A DNA stretch of 59,470 nt from CAZMCT01 sp964564785 (GCA_964564785.1 CAZMCT010000007.1:1-59470), one strand, 5' to 3'. Shown: positions 17,379-26,811, counted from the first letter of the stretch. Notes: generated by a model not told the origin, from the sequence alone. Numbers and translations: made by a program.

Positions 17379-17679
17379 TCTCGATCGGGTGGAAATTGGC
17401 GCAACGGCCACCGGCAGCGAACTCTGGGTGAAGGTTGTGCCGGGCGCCTCGCGCACCCGCATCGCCGGACGGCTGGGGTCTGCTCTCAAGTTGACCGTTT
17501 CAGCCCCCCCCGCCGCCGGCCAGGCCAACGCCGCCGTGCTCGACCTCCTGGCGACAACGCTGGGCGTGCGCGGCGGCGACCTCGCAATCGTCGGCGGGCA
17601 AACCCGACCCCTGAAGCGCATCGCCGTCGCCGGGCTCGATCCGGCCGAGGTCCGGCGCCGGCTCAGCACGTGCGGGTGA
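17368..17679 (+). CDS. DUF167 (YggU-like) protein
   Basis: This is a 103-residue protein. The blocks WVKVVPGASRTRIAG, LKLTVSAPPAAGQANAAVLDLLA and VVGGQTRPLKRI-like sequence (AIVGGQTRPLKRIAV) match the small DUF167 fold found beside many unrelated genes. Function is not established for the family. The ATG at 17368 sits inside the lptB reading frame and overlaps it by 11 bp, which suggests translational coupling. The next gene (purC) converges on it 7 bp away. Confidence 0.85.
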   Translation: MPLDLDRVEIGATATGSELWVKVVPGASRTRIAGRLGSALKLTVSAPPAAGQANAAVLDLLATTLGVRGGDLAIVGGQTRPLKRIAVAGLDPAEVRRRLSTCG

Positions 17680-17686
17680 ACCCGAC

Positions 17687-18604
17687 TTACGTCGTCAGAC
17701 GTTCGTACGCCTCGACGTACTTCTGCCGCGTCCGCTCGATGATCTCGTCCGGCAACGGCGGCGGCGGCGGCTGCTTGTTCCATCCCAGCGATTCCAGGTA
17801 GTCACGCAGGAACTGCTTGTCGAAGCTGGGGGGATCCTGGCCCACCTGATAGGCGTCCCTCGGCCAGAAACGGGATGAGTCGGGTGTCAGCACCTCGTCG
17901 GCCAGGAGGAGCTGTCCGTCCGCCAAACCGAACTCGAATTTCGTGTCGGCGAGGATGATGCCGCGCTGTTCGGCGTGCTCCGCCGCCTGTTCGTAAATCT
18001 CGATCGACCGCCGCCGCACACGCTCCAGCAGCTCGCGGCCGGCGAACGTCTGGCCGGCCCGGCCGGCCAGGAACCGCGTCACGATCTCGACGGCCGCGTC
18101 GAACGATACGTTCTCGTCGTGTCCGACCGTGGCCTTCGTGGACGGGGTGAAAATCGGCTTCGGCAGACGTTCGGCTTTGCGCAGCCCGGGCGGCAACCGC
18201 ACCCCGCTGACCGCGCCGGTCGCCTGATATTCTTTCCAGCCGCTGCCGACCAGATAGCCGCGCACGATGCACTCGACGGGGAGGATGTCCACCTTTCGAA
18301 CGACCATCGCCCGGTTGCGGAGCGTCTCGGCCCAGCCGCGCAGCTCCGGGGGCTCGGCCCGCTCCGAGACGACGTATTCGAGATGATGCGGAACACAGGC
18401 CGGAAGCGTCTCGAGCCAGAAGCGCGACATCTGCGTCAGCAACACCCCCTTGCCCGGCACCGGCTGGTCCATCACCACGTCGAAGGCCGAGATGCGGTCG
18501 CTCGCGACGATCAACAATCGGTCGCCCAAAGCGTAGATGTCGCGCACCTTGCCGCGGCTGATGAGGCCCGGCAGCTCGGTCCGATAAACCGCGGATGCTG
18601 TCAC
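17687..18604 (-). CDS. purC: Phosphoribosylaminoimidazole-succinocarboxamide synthase (SAICAR synthetase)
   Basis: This is a 305-residue protein from a GTG at 18604 with GGAGGAG eight bases upstream. SRGKVRDIYALGDRLLIVASDRISAFD is the ATP-binding N-terminal block. VECIVRGYLVGSGWKEY, FTPSTKA, LADTKFEFGL, LLADEVLTPDSSRFWP and SFDKQFLRDYLE follow in the order typical of PurC. It joins CAIR and aspartate in de novo purine synthesis. The GTG overlaps the stop of the upstream exported hypothetical by 4 bp (GTGA), an odd pairing for a housekeeping enzyme. No other pur gene is adjacent. Confidence 0.94.
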   Translation of the reverse strand: MTASAVYRTELPGLISRGKVRDIYALGDRLLIVASDRISAFDVVMDQPVPGKGVLLTQMSRFWLETLPACVPHHLEYVVSERAEPPELRGWAETLRNRAMVVRKVDILPVECIVRGYLVGSGWKEYQATGAVSGVRLPPGLRKAERLPKPIFTPSTKATVGHDENVSFDAAVEIVTRFLAGRAGQTFAGRELLERVRRRSIEIYEQAAEHAEQRGIILADTKFEFGLADGQLLLADEVLTPDSSRFWPRDAYQVGQDPPSFDKQFLRDYLESLGWNKQPPPPPLPDEIIERTRQKYVEAYERLTT

Positions 18605-19587
18605 TTTCGTTGCTCCTCCGCCCCGACGCGCCCCGCGGGCCCGCGCCCGGAAGGGCGCGTGGTCGAATCCGCGGCCAGCTTTTGTGCCGCAACCGCGGCC
18701 GGGTCGCCGGCATCCTCCACCGCCCGGGCGCTGAAGCCCGGCAGCCCCATGATGCGCGAGGCCAGCGCCGCCAGCCGATCGTGCAGCTCGGACCGAGCAG
18801 CCCGCTCGCCCCGGTCGATCAGCCACGGGTCCAGACGCAGGCGGGCATCGATCACCGCGGCCGCCCGCGCCGCGTCGGCGGCCAAACGGCGGCTTTCGGG
18901 GAGGATTTGCGTATACCGTTCGGATTCCGCCACCCATTCTCGCAGGGCTCGGCCGTCGGAGCGCGACGCAAGCAGCTCGGTCTCGAGCTCCCGCAGTCGC
19001 CGGCCGAGCGCTTCGCGCTCATAGGGGGTCGCCCAGCGCAGCCGGAACGCTCGCCCATCCTCCGCCGTGCTGGCGACGCGAATGCGCAGTTCCGCGAGAA
19101 AATCGGGCAGCGCGACACCGCGCACACGTGTGCATAGCAATTCGAGCGCCGCAAGGTCGGCGGCGTCCACCTCGAGCACCGCCCGTTGCACAGCCCGCAG
19201 CGCGGCCGGCCAGTCCTGGTCGTCGGCCAGTTCAAAACCCTCTCGCAGCATCTGCTCGGCGCGCTCGCCCGAAGTTAACCCGGTTTCGTCGGGCTCCGGC
19301 CACGCACCGCGGCCGTGGACCCGCGGACGCTGCGCTGGACGGTCCGCCGGCTGGCTGGCGAGACCGCACCCGCCGCTCGGGCTCCGCTGCACGGAGGCCA
19401 CGAGCCGTGCGTCAAACTCGCGCACGATCGCGGCTTGCCCATCGCGGCTGAACACGCGAAAGACGACAACCCGCTCATCCCGACTGATCAACTGGCCGTA
19501 GTGGCGGGAACCGTCGCGCAAGTGCAGAATGTCAGCGGCGAGGACCGCCGGCGAGGCAAGGATGATCGCAAGCGCGAATGGCCGCAT
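18601..19587 (-). CDS. Exported hypothetical protein, translationally coupled to purC
   Basis: This is a 328-residue protein from the ATG at 19587 with AAGGG upstream; the frame is open further back but no site fits. Residues 1-17 are a signal peptide (MRPFALAIILASPAVLA). The mature N-terminus ILHLRDGSRHYGQLISRDERVVVFRV resembles the small beta motif with a DG-x-x-x-G pattern often seen in exported planctomycete proteins. The rest is Ala/Arg/Glu-rich and mostly helical, and ends in a charged tail. I do not recognise a function. Its stop overlaps the purC start. Confidence 0.7.
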   Translation of the reverse strand: MRPFALAIILASPAVLAADILHLRDGSRHYGQLISRDERVVVFRVFSRDGQAAIVREFDARLVASVQRSPSGGCGLASQPADRPAQRPRVHGRGAWPEPDETGLTSGERAEQMLREGFELADDQDWPAALRAVQRAVLEVDAADLAALELLCTRVRGVALPDFLAELRIRVASTAEDGRAFRLRWATPYEREALGRRLRELETELLASRSDGRALREWVAESERYTQILPESRRLAADAARAAAVIDARLRLDPWLIDRGERAARSELHDRLAALASRIMGLPGFSARAVEDAGDPAAVAAQKLAADSTTRPSGRGPAGRVGAEEQRK

Positions 19588-19635
19588 GAACACCCTTCTT
19601 GGGTCGGACTTTGGCTGGGGCAGCCTGATTATACG

Positions 19636-20676
19636 ATGAGCACCACCCCCAACAATGACGCGCGTTCGCAGGGGCCGCTCCGCGTCGCCGTCATCGCGGA
19701 TCCTGAGCGTCTGCCCACACTGCTCGGAGCCGTCGACGCCTGCGTGCTGATCCAGCCGCTGGGCCAATCGGGCATGCCGTCGAGCGCCGGGCTCGCCGAC
19801 GTTCCTTGGCACCCGGACCCTCGTGTCCTGCTGGGTCAACCCAACCTGGAGGCGGTGGTGCTTGCGGCCGCCCCACGGCTCGAGCTCGAACTGGCCGGGT
19901 TGGCGGTCGAACGCGGTCTGCACGTCTGGCGTCTGCCCCCGCTGGCCCGCCGCTTCGCCGAGGGCACGGAGCTGATCAGCCGCGTGCGGCAGCTGCCGAC
20001 GGTCTACCGCGTGGCCTCCTGGTGGGAGTACGTAGTCGACCACGTCTGGCACGACGTGCGCTGGCCCGCGGAATTCAAGCCGCTGCTTTCCGAACTCGAC
20101 GTGCACACCCCTGGACCGGGCCCGGGCTCCTGGCGCGGGCGACTCACGGAGGCTCTCGGTGGCGTGCTGGCCGCTGACGGCTACCCGCTGCTCGAGGCCC
20201 TGGTGGCGCTCCGCGGGTTGCCGGAGACCGTTGCCGCGGCCATCGGGCAGTACCGTACCAACGCCGGCGGCACCGCGCGCGAGACCGAGGATACCGCGCT
20301 CGCCATTCTCACCTATGCCGGTGGCGGGAGCTGCTCCATCCGCGCCACCTGGGACATCCCCCCCTTCCATCGCCGTCTGGCGCACCACGCCGGAGCACTG
20401 TCGGTCACGATCAGCGACGAGGAGCTTGCCCTTCAAGATGCCAGCGGCGCGAGCCTGGAACGCCATCCGCTGCCGGGCGATTTCCTGACCGGGGAGCTCC
20501 TGCGCTTCGCGGAAACCGTCCGGGGGCAGGCTCGCGATCGCGCCGCCGCGCCGCTCGAACGGCACCTGGCCGTCACGGCGCTGCTCGAAAGCGTGTATCT
20601 CGCGGCCCGCACCGGTCATCCCGAGGCGCCCCGCAAGTTCTACGAGGTCCAGGGCTGGCCCGAGCCACGCGCATGA
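19636..20676 (+). CDS. Degenerate Gfo/Idh/MocA-like protein
   Basis: This is a 346-residue protein. The layout copies Gfo/Idh/MocA oxidoreductases: an N-terminal Rossmann-like half (LRVAVIADPERLPTLLGAV), then LEAVVLAAAPRLELELAGLAVERGLHVW, then a C-terminal beta-sheet half with ALAILTYAGGGSCSIRATWD. Two hallmarks are altered. The nucleotide glycine motif GxGxxG is absent (ADPERL instead), and the EKP motif with its catalytic lysine reads RLPPLA. It is therefore probably a non-catalytic or cofactor-free relative, for example a regulator or sugar-binding partner. The DUF4091 lipoprotein start overlaps its stop by 4 bp (ATGA), linking the two functionally. Confidence 0.65.
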   Translation: MSTTPNNDARSQGPLRVAVIADPERLPTLLGAVDACVLIQPLGQSGMPSSAGLADVPWHPDPRVLLGQPNLEAVVLAAAPRLELELAGLAVERGLHVWRLPPLARRFAEGTELISRVRQLPTVYRVASWWEYVVDHVWHDVRWPAEFKPLLSELDVHTPGPGPGSWRGRLTEALGGVLAADGYPLLEALVALRGLPETVAAAIGQYRTNAGGTARETEDTALAILTYAGGGSCSIRATWDIPPFHRRLAHHAGALSVTISDEELALQDASGASLERHPLPGDFLTGELLRFAETVRGQARDRAAAPLERHLAVTALLESVYLAARTGHPEAPRKFYEVQGWPEPRA

Positions 20677-23555
20677 GCAGCCTCAGCCGCCTACCCCGAT
20701 CCGCCCCCGTCGTCGTGCTCGCCGCTGCGTGCCTGATGCCGGCCGGCTGCCTCGCACCGGCCCCGCGAAACTTCACCGCCTGGATCCTCAGCGGCGATGA
20801 AGAGGTGACCCCCGCCACCCCTCCCCGCCCGGAGAACGAGGTCTACTCCGCCGCTCGGCAACGAGTGCAGCTCTCGGCGGCGCTCAATGAAACGCTCGCC
20901 CTGCAACTCGTGCTACGCGCGAAAACACCCCCCGCCGGCCCGTTTGACCTGCGCATCTCCGATCTCGCCGGCCCCGGCCAAATCCTGCCGGCCGCGTCCA
21001 CGTTCACGCTCTACCGCGTGCAGTATGTGCGGGTTGACCGGTTCCGGAGCTGGTACACCGGCCACACCGGCCGGCGAGCCGGACCGACCCTCGTGCCGGA
21101 TCGGCTCGTGCCTTGGGACGCGCCGCGCGGCGGTGGGCCGGTGACGCTGGCCGAGGACCGCAACGAGATCGTCTGGATCGACCTTCGGATCCCCCCCGCG
21201 ATTCCACCCGGAGACTACCGTGGCCGGATCGAGCTGCGCCACGCGGGTACGACCGTGTTCGCCAGCGATGTGCAGGTGAGCGTCCTGCCGGTGGCGTTGC
21301 CGGGGCGGCGGCACCTGCCGATGGTGTGCCGGATCGATCCGCGCCCGCTTCTGGCGGCACACGTGCAGTGGTTCGGGGAGGGGGGTGCCGCGACGGCCGA
21401 GCTCGACCGCAATAACCCCGAAGACACGCGCATCCTGCCCAACGTGCCGGCCCACTCGGCCGCGACGAGCCTGCTGCGCGAGACGCTGCAATTGTTTCAC
21501 TCGCATGGCACTGCGCCCGTGCTCTGGGCCAGCTTCCCCAAGCTCACCGTGACCGGCGATCGCGAGATCGAGGTCCAGTGGGAGCCGTACGACCAGCTCG
21601 TCAGCGGTTGGCTCGACGGCAGCGCGTTTGCGGACCAAACGCGGCTGGAAGTCTGGCCGCTGCCGGTTTCGCTCGATCATCCGTCGGCCGAACGGTACGG
21701 CGGACTCGACTCACCGCGCTACGCGGCCGTACTGAGCGCCTATCTGGAGGAATGTCGGCGGCATTTCGCGCAGCGGGGGTGGCTTGAGCGGGCGGTGCTG
21801 CGCCCGGCCCCCCCTGCGGCGCTGTCACCATCCACGGTCGACGGACTTCGGCGGATCACGGAAGTTGTGCGCCACGACTCGGGTTCGTCACCGCTGGTAG
21901 CCCATCTCCCGGCCCGCTCGCTGCGCGGTCTCGGCTGGCAAGACGCCCCCGCGATTGACGTCTCGGGCGTCGGCATCTGGGCGCCACCCGCGATGTGGTT
22001 CGAACCGCCGGCAATGGAGCACGAACGACAACTCGGCCGCCGCACCTGGCTGATGCCTGACCATCCGCCTTACAGCCCGTCGCTGGACCTCGAAGCGCCG
22101 GCCACCGACCCGCGGGCCCTGCCCTGGATCGCGTACCGCTACGACATCCAGGGCCTGTGGCTCGAGCACGCGGCCGAGTGGGCCGCGCCTGCGGGCACGG
22201 CGCTGCAACCGTGGACCCGTGCCGCGCTGATCTGGCCGGGCGAGGAGTACGGGGTCCATGCACGGCCGTTGCCGTCCGTGCGCCTGAAGCGTCTCCGGCA
22301 GGGGCTCCAGGACTACGAGCTCCTGCGGCTTTTGGAAGACAACGGTCGGCGGCTGCTGGCCCGAGAGCTTGCGGAACACGTCGTCCGCTGGGCCGGCACG
22401 GACGCTTGCCTCGACAATCTCGTGAGCTGCGCCGAGAGTGGGTGGCCGCGCGAACCCGGCATTTTCGCCCTGGCCCGCACGCTGATGCTCCGCGAGCTGG
22501 CCGGCGAGTTTGAGCCCAATCCGGCTGCCCGGCAGCAGCAGATCGCCGCCCTTTCCGAGTGGGGCGTGATGCTGAGCCAGCGCCAGCGCATCCGGCTTGC
22601 GGTCGAGGGAGCCCGGCTGACAGTGGAGGCCGACCATCTGCGGGCCCACATCGCTGTCGGCGTCATCAACGGCACGAACCGCCCGATCCAGGGCTGCTGG
22701 CGGCTGCCCACGCCGCCGCCCGACTGGCAGGCCCTCGGCGAGCCACAGCTCGCAATCGAGCCCGGCACGCGTCGCAGCACGGTCGTTCCGCTGCGGCTGG
22801 CGGGCTTGGCGTACAACGCCGACGGTGTTTACCCGTTCGAGCTCGCGTTCGAGTCGGATGCGCTGGAGACTCTTCGTGTGCCGGTCCGGCTCGCCGTGGC
22901 CGTATGCCCCGTCCTCGATCGCGCACCGGTCATCGACGGCCGCCTGACCGACTGGCCGCTGGCCTCCAGCAACACGGCGTCCGATTTCCGACTCTGGCGG
23001 CCCGCCGCGGGCGGCACCGGCTTGGAATCTGACGACCGCCCGGTCGCCCGCACGCAGGCGTTCTTCGGAATGGACGCGGAGTGGCTGTACGCCGCGGTGC
23101 GCTGCGCCCTGCCGGTCGGCGACGCTCCGGTGTCGCGGGCCGATAATGACGTGCCGATCGACGGTCCCATCCCCTGGGGTCAAGATGTGGTCGAGGTGCT
23201 GCTCGATCCGCGCGGCGCGGCGACCGGGACCAGCAGCGACGTGTACTGTCTCCAGGTGAAGCCGACGGGACTGCTGATCGCGCGCCGCGGCTGCCGCACT
23301 GAGCCACCGATGGGCACATCGCAGCCGTGGCACAGCGGCGCACGGGCCGCGGTCACGCTGGACCAGGCGGCCTGGTTCGTGGAGCTGGCCGTGCCGCTGG
23401 CCGCGCTAGGGCCCGAAGCCCGGCGCGTGCGCGTGTGGGGGGTAAACGTCACGCGTCTCGACGCCCGGCGCGGGGAATACTCTTCCTGGGCCGGCGCCCG
23501 CGGATACACGTACGTGCCACGGGCTCTGGGCAACCTGATCATGCTGTGGCCATAG
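20673..23555 (+). CDS. Large lipoprotein with DUF4091/GH123-like domain and C-terminal sugar-binding domain
   Basis: This is a 960-residue protein. Residues 1-26 end in a lipobox (MPAGC, Cys26), so it is probably a membrane-anchored lipoprotein. Residues 35-220 look like beta-sandwich domains. The central block with WIAYRYDIQGLWLEHAAEW, AALIWPGEEYGVHARPLPSVRLKRLRQGLQDYELLRLLED is typical of DUF4091, the catalytic-domain relative of GH123 glycosidases. From about residue 745 the sequence VIDGRLTDWPLASS...VEVLLDPRGAATGTSSD...FVELAVPLAALG resembles CBM9-like sugar-binding domains. It probably binds or processes glycans at the cell surface. It is translationally coupled to the Gfo/Idh-like gene. 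The substrate is unknown. Confidence 0.8.
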   Translation: MSSLSRLPRSAPVVVLAAACLMPAGCLAPAPRNFTAWILSGDEEVTPATPPRPENEVYSAARQRVQLSAALNETLALQLVLRAKTPPAGPFDLRISDLAGPGQILPAASTFTLYRVQYVRVDRFRSWYTGHTGRRAGPTLVPDRLVPWDAPRGGGPVTLAEDRNEIVWIDLRIPPAIPPGDYRGRIELRHAGTTVFASDVQVSVLPVALPGRRHLPMVCRIDPRPLLAAHVQWFGEGGAATAELDRNNPEDTRILPNVPAHSAATSLLRETLQLFHSHGTAPVLWASFPKLTVTGDREIEVQWEPYDQLVSGWLDGSAFADQTRLEVWPLPVSLDHPSAERYGGLDSPRYAAVLSAYLEECRRHFAQRGWLERAVLRPAPPAALSPSTVDGLRRITEVVRHDSGSSPLVAHLPARSLRGLGWQDAPAIDVSGVGIWAPPAMWFEPPAMEHERQLGRRTWLMPDHPPYSPSLDLEAPATDPRALPWIAYRYDIQGLWLEHAAEWAAPAGTALQPWTRAALIWPGEEYGVHARPLPSVRLKRLRQGLQDYELLRLLEDNGRRLLARELAEHVVRWAGTDACLDNLVSCAESGWPREPGIFALARTLMLRELAGEFEPNPAARQQQIAALSEWGVMLSQRQRIRLAVEGARLTVEADHLRAHIAVGVINGTNRPIQGCWRLPTPPPDWQALGEPQLAIEPGTRRSTVVPLRLAGLAYNADGVYPFELAFESDALETLRVPVRLAVAVCPVLDRAPVIDGRLTDWPLASSNTASDFRLWRPAAGGTGLESDDRPVARTQAFFGMDAEWLYAAVRCALPVGDAPVSRADNDVPIDGPIPWGQDVVEVLLDPRGAATGTSSDVYCLQVKPTGLLIARRGCRTEPPMGTSQPWHSGARAAVTLDQAAWFVELAVPLAALGPEARRVRVWGVNVTRLDARRGEYSSWAGARGYTYVPRALGNLIMLWP

Positions 23556-23580
23556 CAGCCGGGGGTCCGTGCAGCCGCCC

Positions 23581-23665
23581 CTGACAGCCCGTTCAAAAAA
23601 GGAGATAGGCAACGCGGGGGTACCATCGCAAGGGGCTACGAAGCACTTCGCCGTTTTTCCGCCCG
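23581..23665 (-). repeat. Probable intergenic repeat family copy E, reverse orientation
   Basis: Read on the minus strand it ends CTCCTTTTTTGAACGGGCTGTCAG, matching the right terminal repeat of copies B and C (first half given: GAACGGGCTGTCAG), with GGTACCCCCGCG before it. The opposite end is weakly conserved (GGAAAAACGG). The assignment is less certain than for A, C, D and F. Confidence 0.5.
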
Positions 23666-23714
23666 GCCCCCCTTGAGGCGGATGGGGATCCCGCCGGCGG
23701 AGGGTCGGGGGTTT

Positions 23715-23735
23715 CGGCCGGCGAGCCGCCGGCCG
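23715..23735. terminator. GC-rich hairpin directly after the iorB-fusion stop
   Basis: A perfect 8-bp stem (CGGCCGGC / GCCGGCCG) with loop GAGCC lies one base past the stop at 23737. It is nearly identical in sequence and placement to the hairpin after rocA at 12746-12766. Confidence 0.6.
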
Positions 23736-23736
23736 C

Positions 23737-26700
23737 TCACGCGCGGGCGGTCTCGGCCGGCGAGGCGCCGGTCAATGGGCGGGCGGACTCCTGGGACATC
23801 GAGCGCTCCCGGGGCATCTGACGGTGACACAGGAATCGCGCCAGGGCGCGCATCGCGTGGTCGCACGACCGGAACACCGGCAGGCCGGCGGCCCGCAGGG
23901 CGCGGGCGAGCGGATCGTAGAGCGGCCCCGAATCGATGTTCAGCACGACAGGCTTCGGTGCAGACCCCAACAGCGGTGGTAGCAGCTCCACCAGCGAACC
24001 GGGTTTGCCGATCTCGTCCGGCGTGGTCAGCATCGCCGGGGTCAGGGGCACGAACGAGCACACCAGCGCATCGACCTCCGTACATTCGAGCAGCGCGGCG
24101 ATGCATTCGGTATAGGCCTGGTCGGTGGCCATGGGCGTGAGATCGAGCGGGTTGCGCACGTTCACCAGTGCGTCCAGCTTGTGCTGCTTGAGCACGGCGG
24201 CGAGCCGCTCCTTCGTCGCGTCGGGCAGCGTTGCGATCTCCACCCGGTAGTCCGGCCCCAGCGTGTGATCGGCCATGCCCACCGTCTCGAAGCCGGCATT
24301 GCTGACGCACGCCAGGCGCGGCGGCGCGAGCAGTCTGCCGCCGGGCGACGCGGGCGCCCACTTGCCATGCAGCAGCGTCGCCAGCACCACGAGCTGCTCG
24401 AAGTCTTTGAATGTCTCGACAACCAGCGCCCCCGCGTTGGCCGCCGCGGCCAGGCACACGTCGTAATCGCCCGCCACGCTCGCGGTGTGGCCGGCGGCCG
24501 CCGAGCGGCCGGAGGGCGTACGGCCGGCCTTGTAGAAGACGACCGTCTTGCCGGCGAGCGTCAGGTTGCGCACGGCGCGCACGAAATCGAGACCGTCGCC
24601 GTTGGTGAAGCCTTCGACGTACACGCCGACCACGTCGATGTCGTCGCGCTCGCCCACCGCGCTCACCAGGTCGGCCACGCTGAGATCGATCTGATTGCCG
24701 AGGGAGATCGTCAGGGCCGGGTCCAGCGTTTCGAGGTTGCTGAGCCGGCTCACGATGAACGCCCCGCTCTGCGAGACCAGCGCCACCCGCCGCGGCGGCT
24801 CGCTCCAGCGCGTGTCGAGCTTCGTCTGCGGGATGAAGAACGTGTCGTAGCGGCCCGGCCGCGACTGAATCCCCATGCAGTTCGGGCCGAGGAACACCGG
24901 CCCACCATCCGGCTGGGCGCGGCCGGCCGCAATCGCCGCCCGGATCTGACGCTCAATCTCCTCGCTGCCCTCCTTCTCGCCCAGCCCGCCCGGGATGATC
25001 ACGGCCGCCCCGACCTTTCCGCTGGCGATGATGTCGCGCGTCACCTGCGGCATGGCGGTCGCGGGCGCGGCCACCACCAGGAGGTCAACCACCTCCGGGA
25101 GCGCGGCCAGGTTCGGCACGCACCGTACTCCGTCGATCTGTGATTCGCCCTCCTTGACGACATAGAGGTGTTCGACCGGCAGTCCGCACTTCTTGATGTT
25201 GTTCAGGATGATCCGGCCGAAGCCCGTCTTCGAAGCACCGGACACACCCAGCACCGCAGTCGCCCGCGGTTCGAGCAGCCGCCGGATCTTCTCCGCGGGG
25301 CGCGGCAGCGGGCGCTTATCCGCCGGCGCCAACCGCCCGCGACCGTCGAGCGGGACCATCCGCTGGTTGCGGAAGGCGAAAGGATTGACCTCGAGCTCGG
25401 CCACGTCGGGGCCTTCGGTGCCGCGGTCGATGCAGAAGTGCCGGGCCAGGGAAATGAACGCCCGGAAGCAGCGCAACAGCTCGCCGTCGGAGACGATCCG
25501 CTGGTGGCCGCGGGCCCGCCCCGCCAGCACGTCGTAGGCGGCGGTCTCCTTGAACAGTTCGAGGAAGTCCTCGGCGGAGGTGTCCAGGGCGCAGGCCTTC
25601 GCGACCGCGACGCCCGGGCGCATCTTGCTGGCGAGATACTCCGTGTCGATTCCGCCCAGGCCCGCGGCGATCACCGGGCCGAACTCGCGTGTGGCCCGCA
25701 CGCCGACGAACAGCTCGTTGCCGAAGCCGGCCGCGCGGCGCTCGACGAACTCGACCACCAGCACGCCGGCCACGCGCGCCGCGGCGTGGCGGGCCAGCAG
25801 CCGCTCGGTCTCGCGGCGCACCGTGTCGTAGTCGCGGGCCACGAAGACGATCGCGTCGGCGTCGCTCTTGTGGATCACGTCGGGCGAGACGAGCTTGAGC
25901 ACGACTCGTTCGCCGGGGAACGCGTCGAGCGCCTCGCGCGACAGGAGCCCGTCGCGCGGCACGAACACGTACTTCGGCGGTGAGATCGCGCCGATCAACT
26001 CGACCAGCATGTACACCTCGTGCTCGTAGAGCGGCCGGCGACCTTCCTCGTACGCCCGGAGCAGCGTGCGCTCGAACGCGGTCGCTTCGGCGCCGGTCAG
26101 GCGGCTGTCCACCAGGTCGACATCGTCGAACGCGGGCGGGACGGGCGGCTCGGGACGCAGCAGTTCTTCCGGAGAGAGGCCGTCGATCCAGCTCCGCACC
26201 GCCCGCGAGGTGCCCCCGCGCTGCAACCCGTCACGATACGCCGCGGCCGCGCTGCGCCCCAATCGGAACGCCCGGCGGTTCACCTCGACGATCTTCTCGC
26301 CCTTGGCCGCGAACATCTCGGCCACGGCCTCCTCCAGCTCGCGGGCGTCGAGCTCCAGGAACAGCGACCCGGCCCCGAGCGTCACGATGTTGGCCGCCAG
26401 CACGCTCCCGGCGGCCTTCGCCAGCCGGTCGGCGTCGAGCAACACGTGCCGGGGATACGCCGCGATCCGCTCCAGGACCTGCTCGATCGCCGGGTAGTTC
26501 TGAATATTCACGAAGGCGTTGGTGCTGACGACCATCACGCCGTCGTCGCGCAGGTACTGTACGTAGCGCAGGGCCTCGAGCGGCTCGACCGAGAAGATGA
26601 TATCGGCCTGACCGGTCGCGATCAGGTCGCTGTACAGCTCGTGGTCGGCGATCCGCAGGTGGCTTTGCACGGCCCCGCCGCGCTGCGACATGCCGTGCAC

Positions 26701-26811
26701 CTCGGATTGCTTGAGCTGTAAGTTGCGACGCACCGCGGCGATCGAGATCGCGCGGGCGATGGAAAGGATGCCCTGGCCGCCCACACCGGCAAGAATCAGG
26801 TTCTGTTCCAT
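23737..26811 (-). CDS. Fusion: indolepyruvate ferredoxin oxidoreductase beta subunit + ADP-forming acyl-CoA synthetase
   Basis: This is a 1024-residue protein with three parts. Residues 1-200 are an IorB domain (LILAGVGGQGILSIARAIS, QSEVHGMSQRGGAVQSH). Residues ~235-480 are an ATP-grasp beta domain of an NDP-forming acyl-CoA synthetase (VVLKLVSPDVIHKSDADA, FGPVIAAGLGG, AELEVNPFAF). Residues ~505-1000 are the CoA-binding and ligase alpha domains (AVLGVSGASKTGFGRIILNN, ALVSQSGAF), including AAAGHTASVAG with His775 as the likely phospho-histidine. The first domain would accept arylpyruvate-derived groups with IorA. The rest would convert the arylacetyl-CoA to the acid with ATP formation. iorA lies just upstream on the same strand. 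The last ~20 residues are poorly conserved. Confidence 0.9.
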   Translation of the reverse strand: MEQNLILAGVGGQGILSIARAISIAAVRRNLQLKQSEVHGMSQRGGAVQSHLRIADHELYSDLIATGQADIIFSVEPLEALRYVQYLRDDGVMVVSTNAFVNIQNYPAIEQVLERIAAYPRHVLLDADRLAKAAGSVLAANIVTLGAGSLFLELDARELEEAVAEMFAAKGEKIVEVNRRAFRLGRSAAAAYRDGLQRGGTSRAVRSWIDGLSPEELLRPEPPVPPAFDDVDLVDSRLTGAEATAFERTLLRAYEEGRRPLYEHEVYMLVELIGAISPPKYVFVPRDGLLSREALDAFPGERVVLKLVSPDVIHKSDADAIVFVARDYDTVRRETERLLARHAAARVAGVLVVEFVERRAAGFGNELFVGVRATREFGPVIAAGLGGIDTEYLASKMRPGVAVAKACALDTSAEDFLELFKETAAYDVLAGRARGHQRIVSDGELLRCFRAFISLARHFCIDRGTEGPDVAELEVNPFAFRNQRMVPLDGRGRLAPADKRPLPRPAEKIRRLLEPRATAVLGVSGASKTGFGRIILNNIKKCGLPVEHLYVVKEGESQIDGVRCVPNLAALPEVVDLLVVAAPATAMPQVTRDIIASGKVGAAVIIPGGLGEKEGSEEIERQIRAAIAAGRAQPDGGPVFLGPNCMGIQSRPGRYDTFFIPQTKLDTRWSEPPRRVALVSQSGAFIVSRLSNLETLDPALTISLGNQIDLSVADLVSAVGERDDIDVVGVYVEGFTNGDGLDFVRAVRNLTLAGKTVVFYKAGRTPSGRSAAAGHTASVAGDYDVCLAAAANAGALVVETFKDFEQLVVLATLLHGKWAPASPGGRLLAPPRLACVSNAGFETVGMADHTLGPDYRVEIATLPDATKERLAAVLKQHKLDALVNVRNPLDLTPMATDQAYTECIAALLECTEVDALVCSFVPLTPAMLTTPDEIGKPGSLVELLPPLLGSAPKPVVLNIDSGPLYDPLARALRAAGLPVFRSCDHAMRALARFLCHRQMPRERSMSQESARPLTGASPAETARA

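Noticed and set aside
21888..23333. 481-codon minus-strand frame
   Set aside because: Antisense to the DUF4091 lipoprotein; no motif and shadow-type composition.
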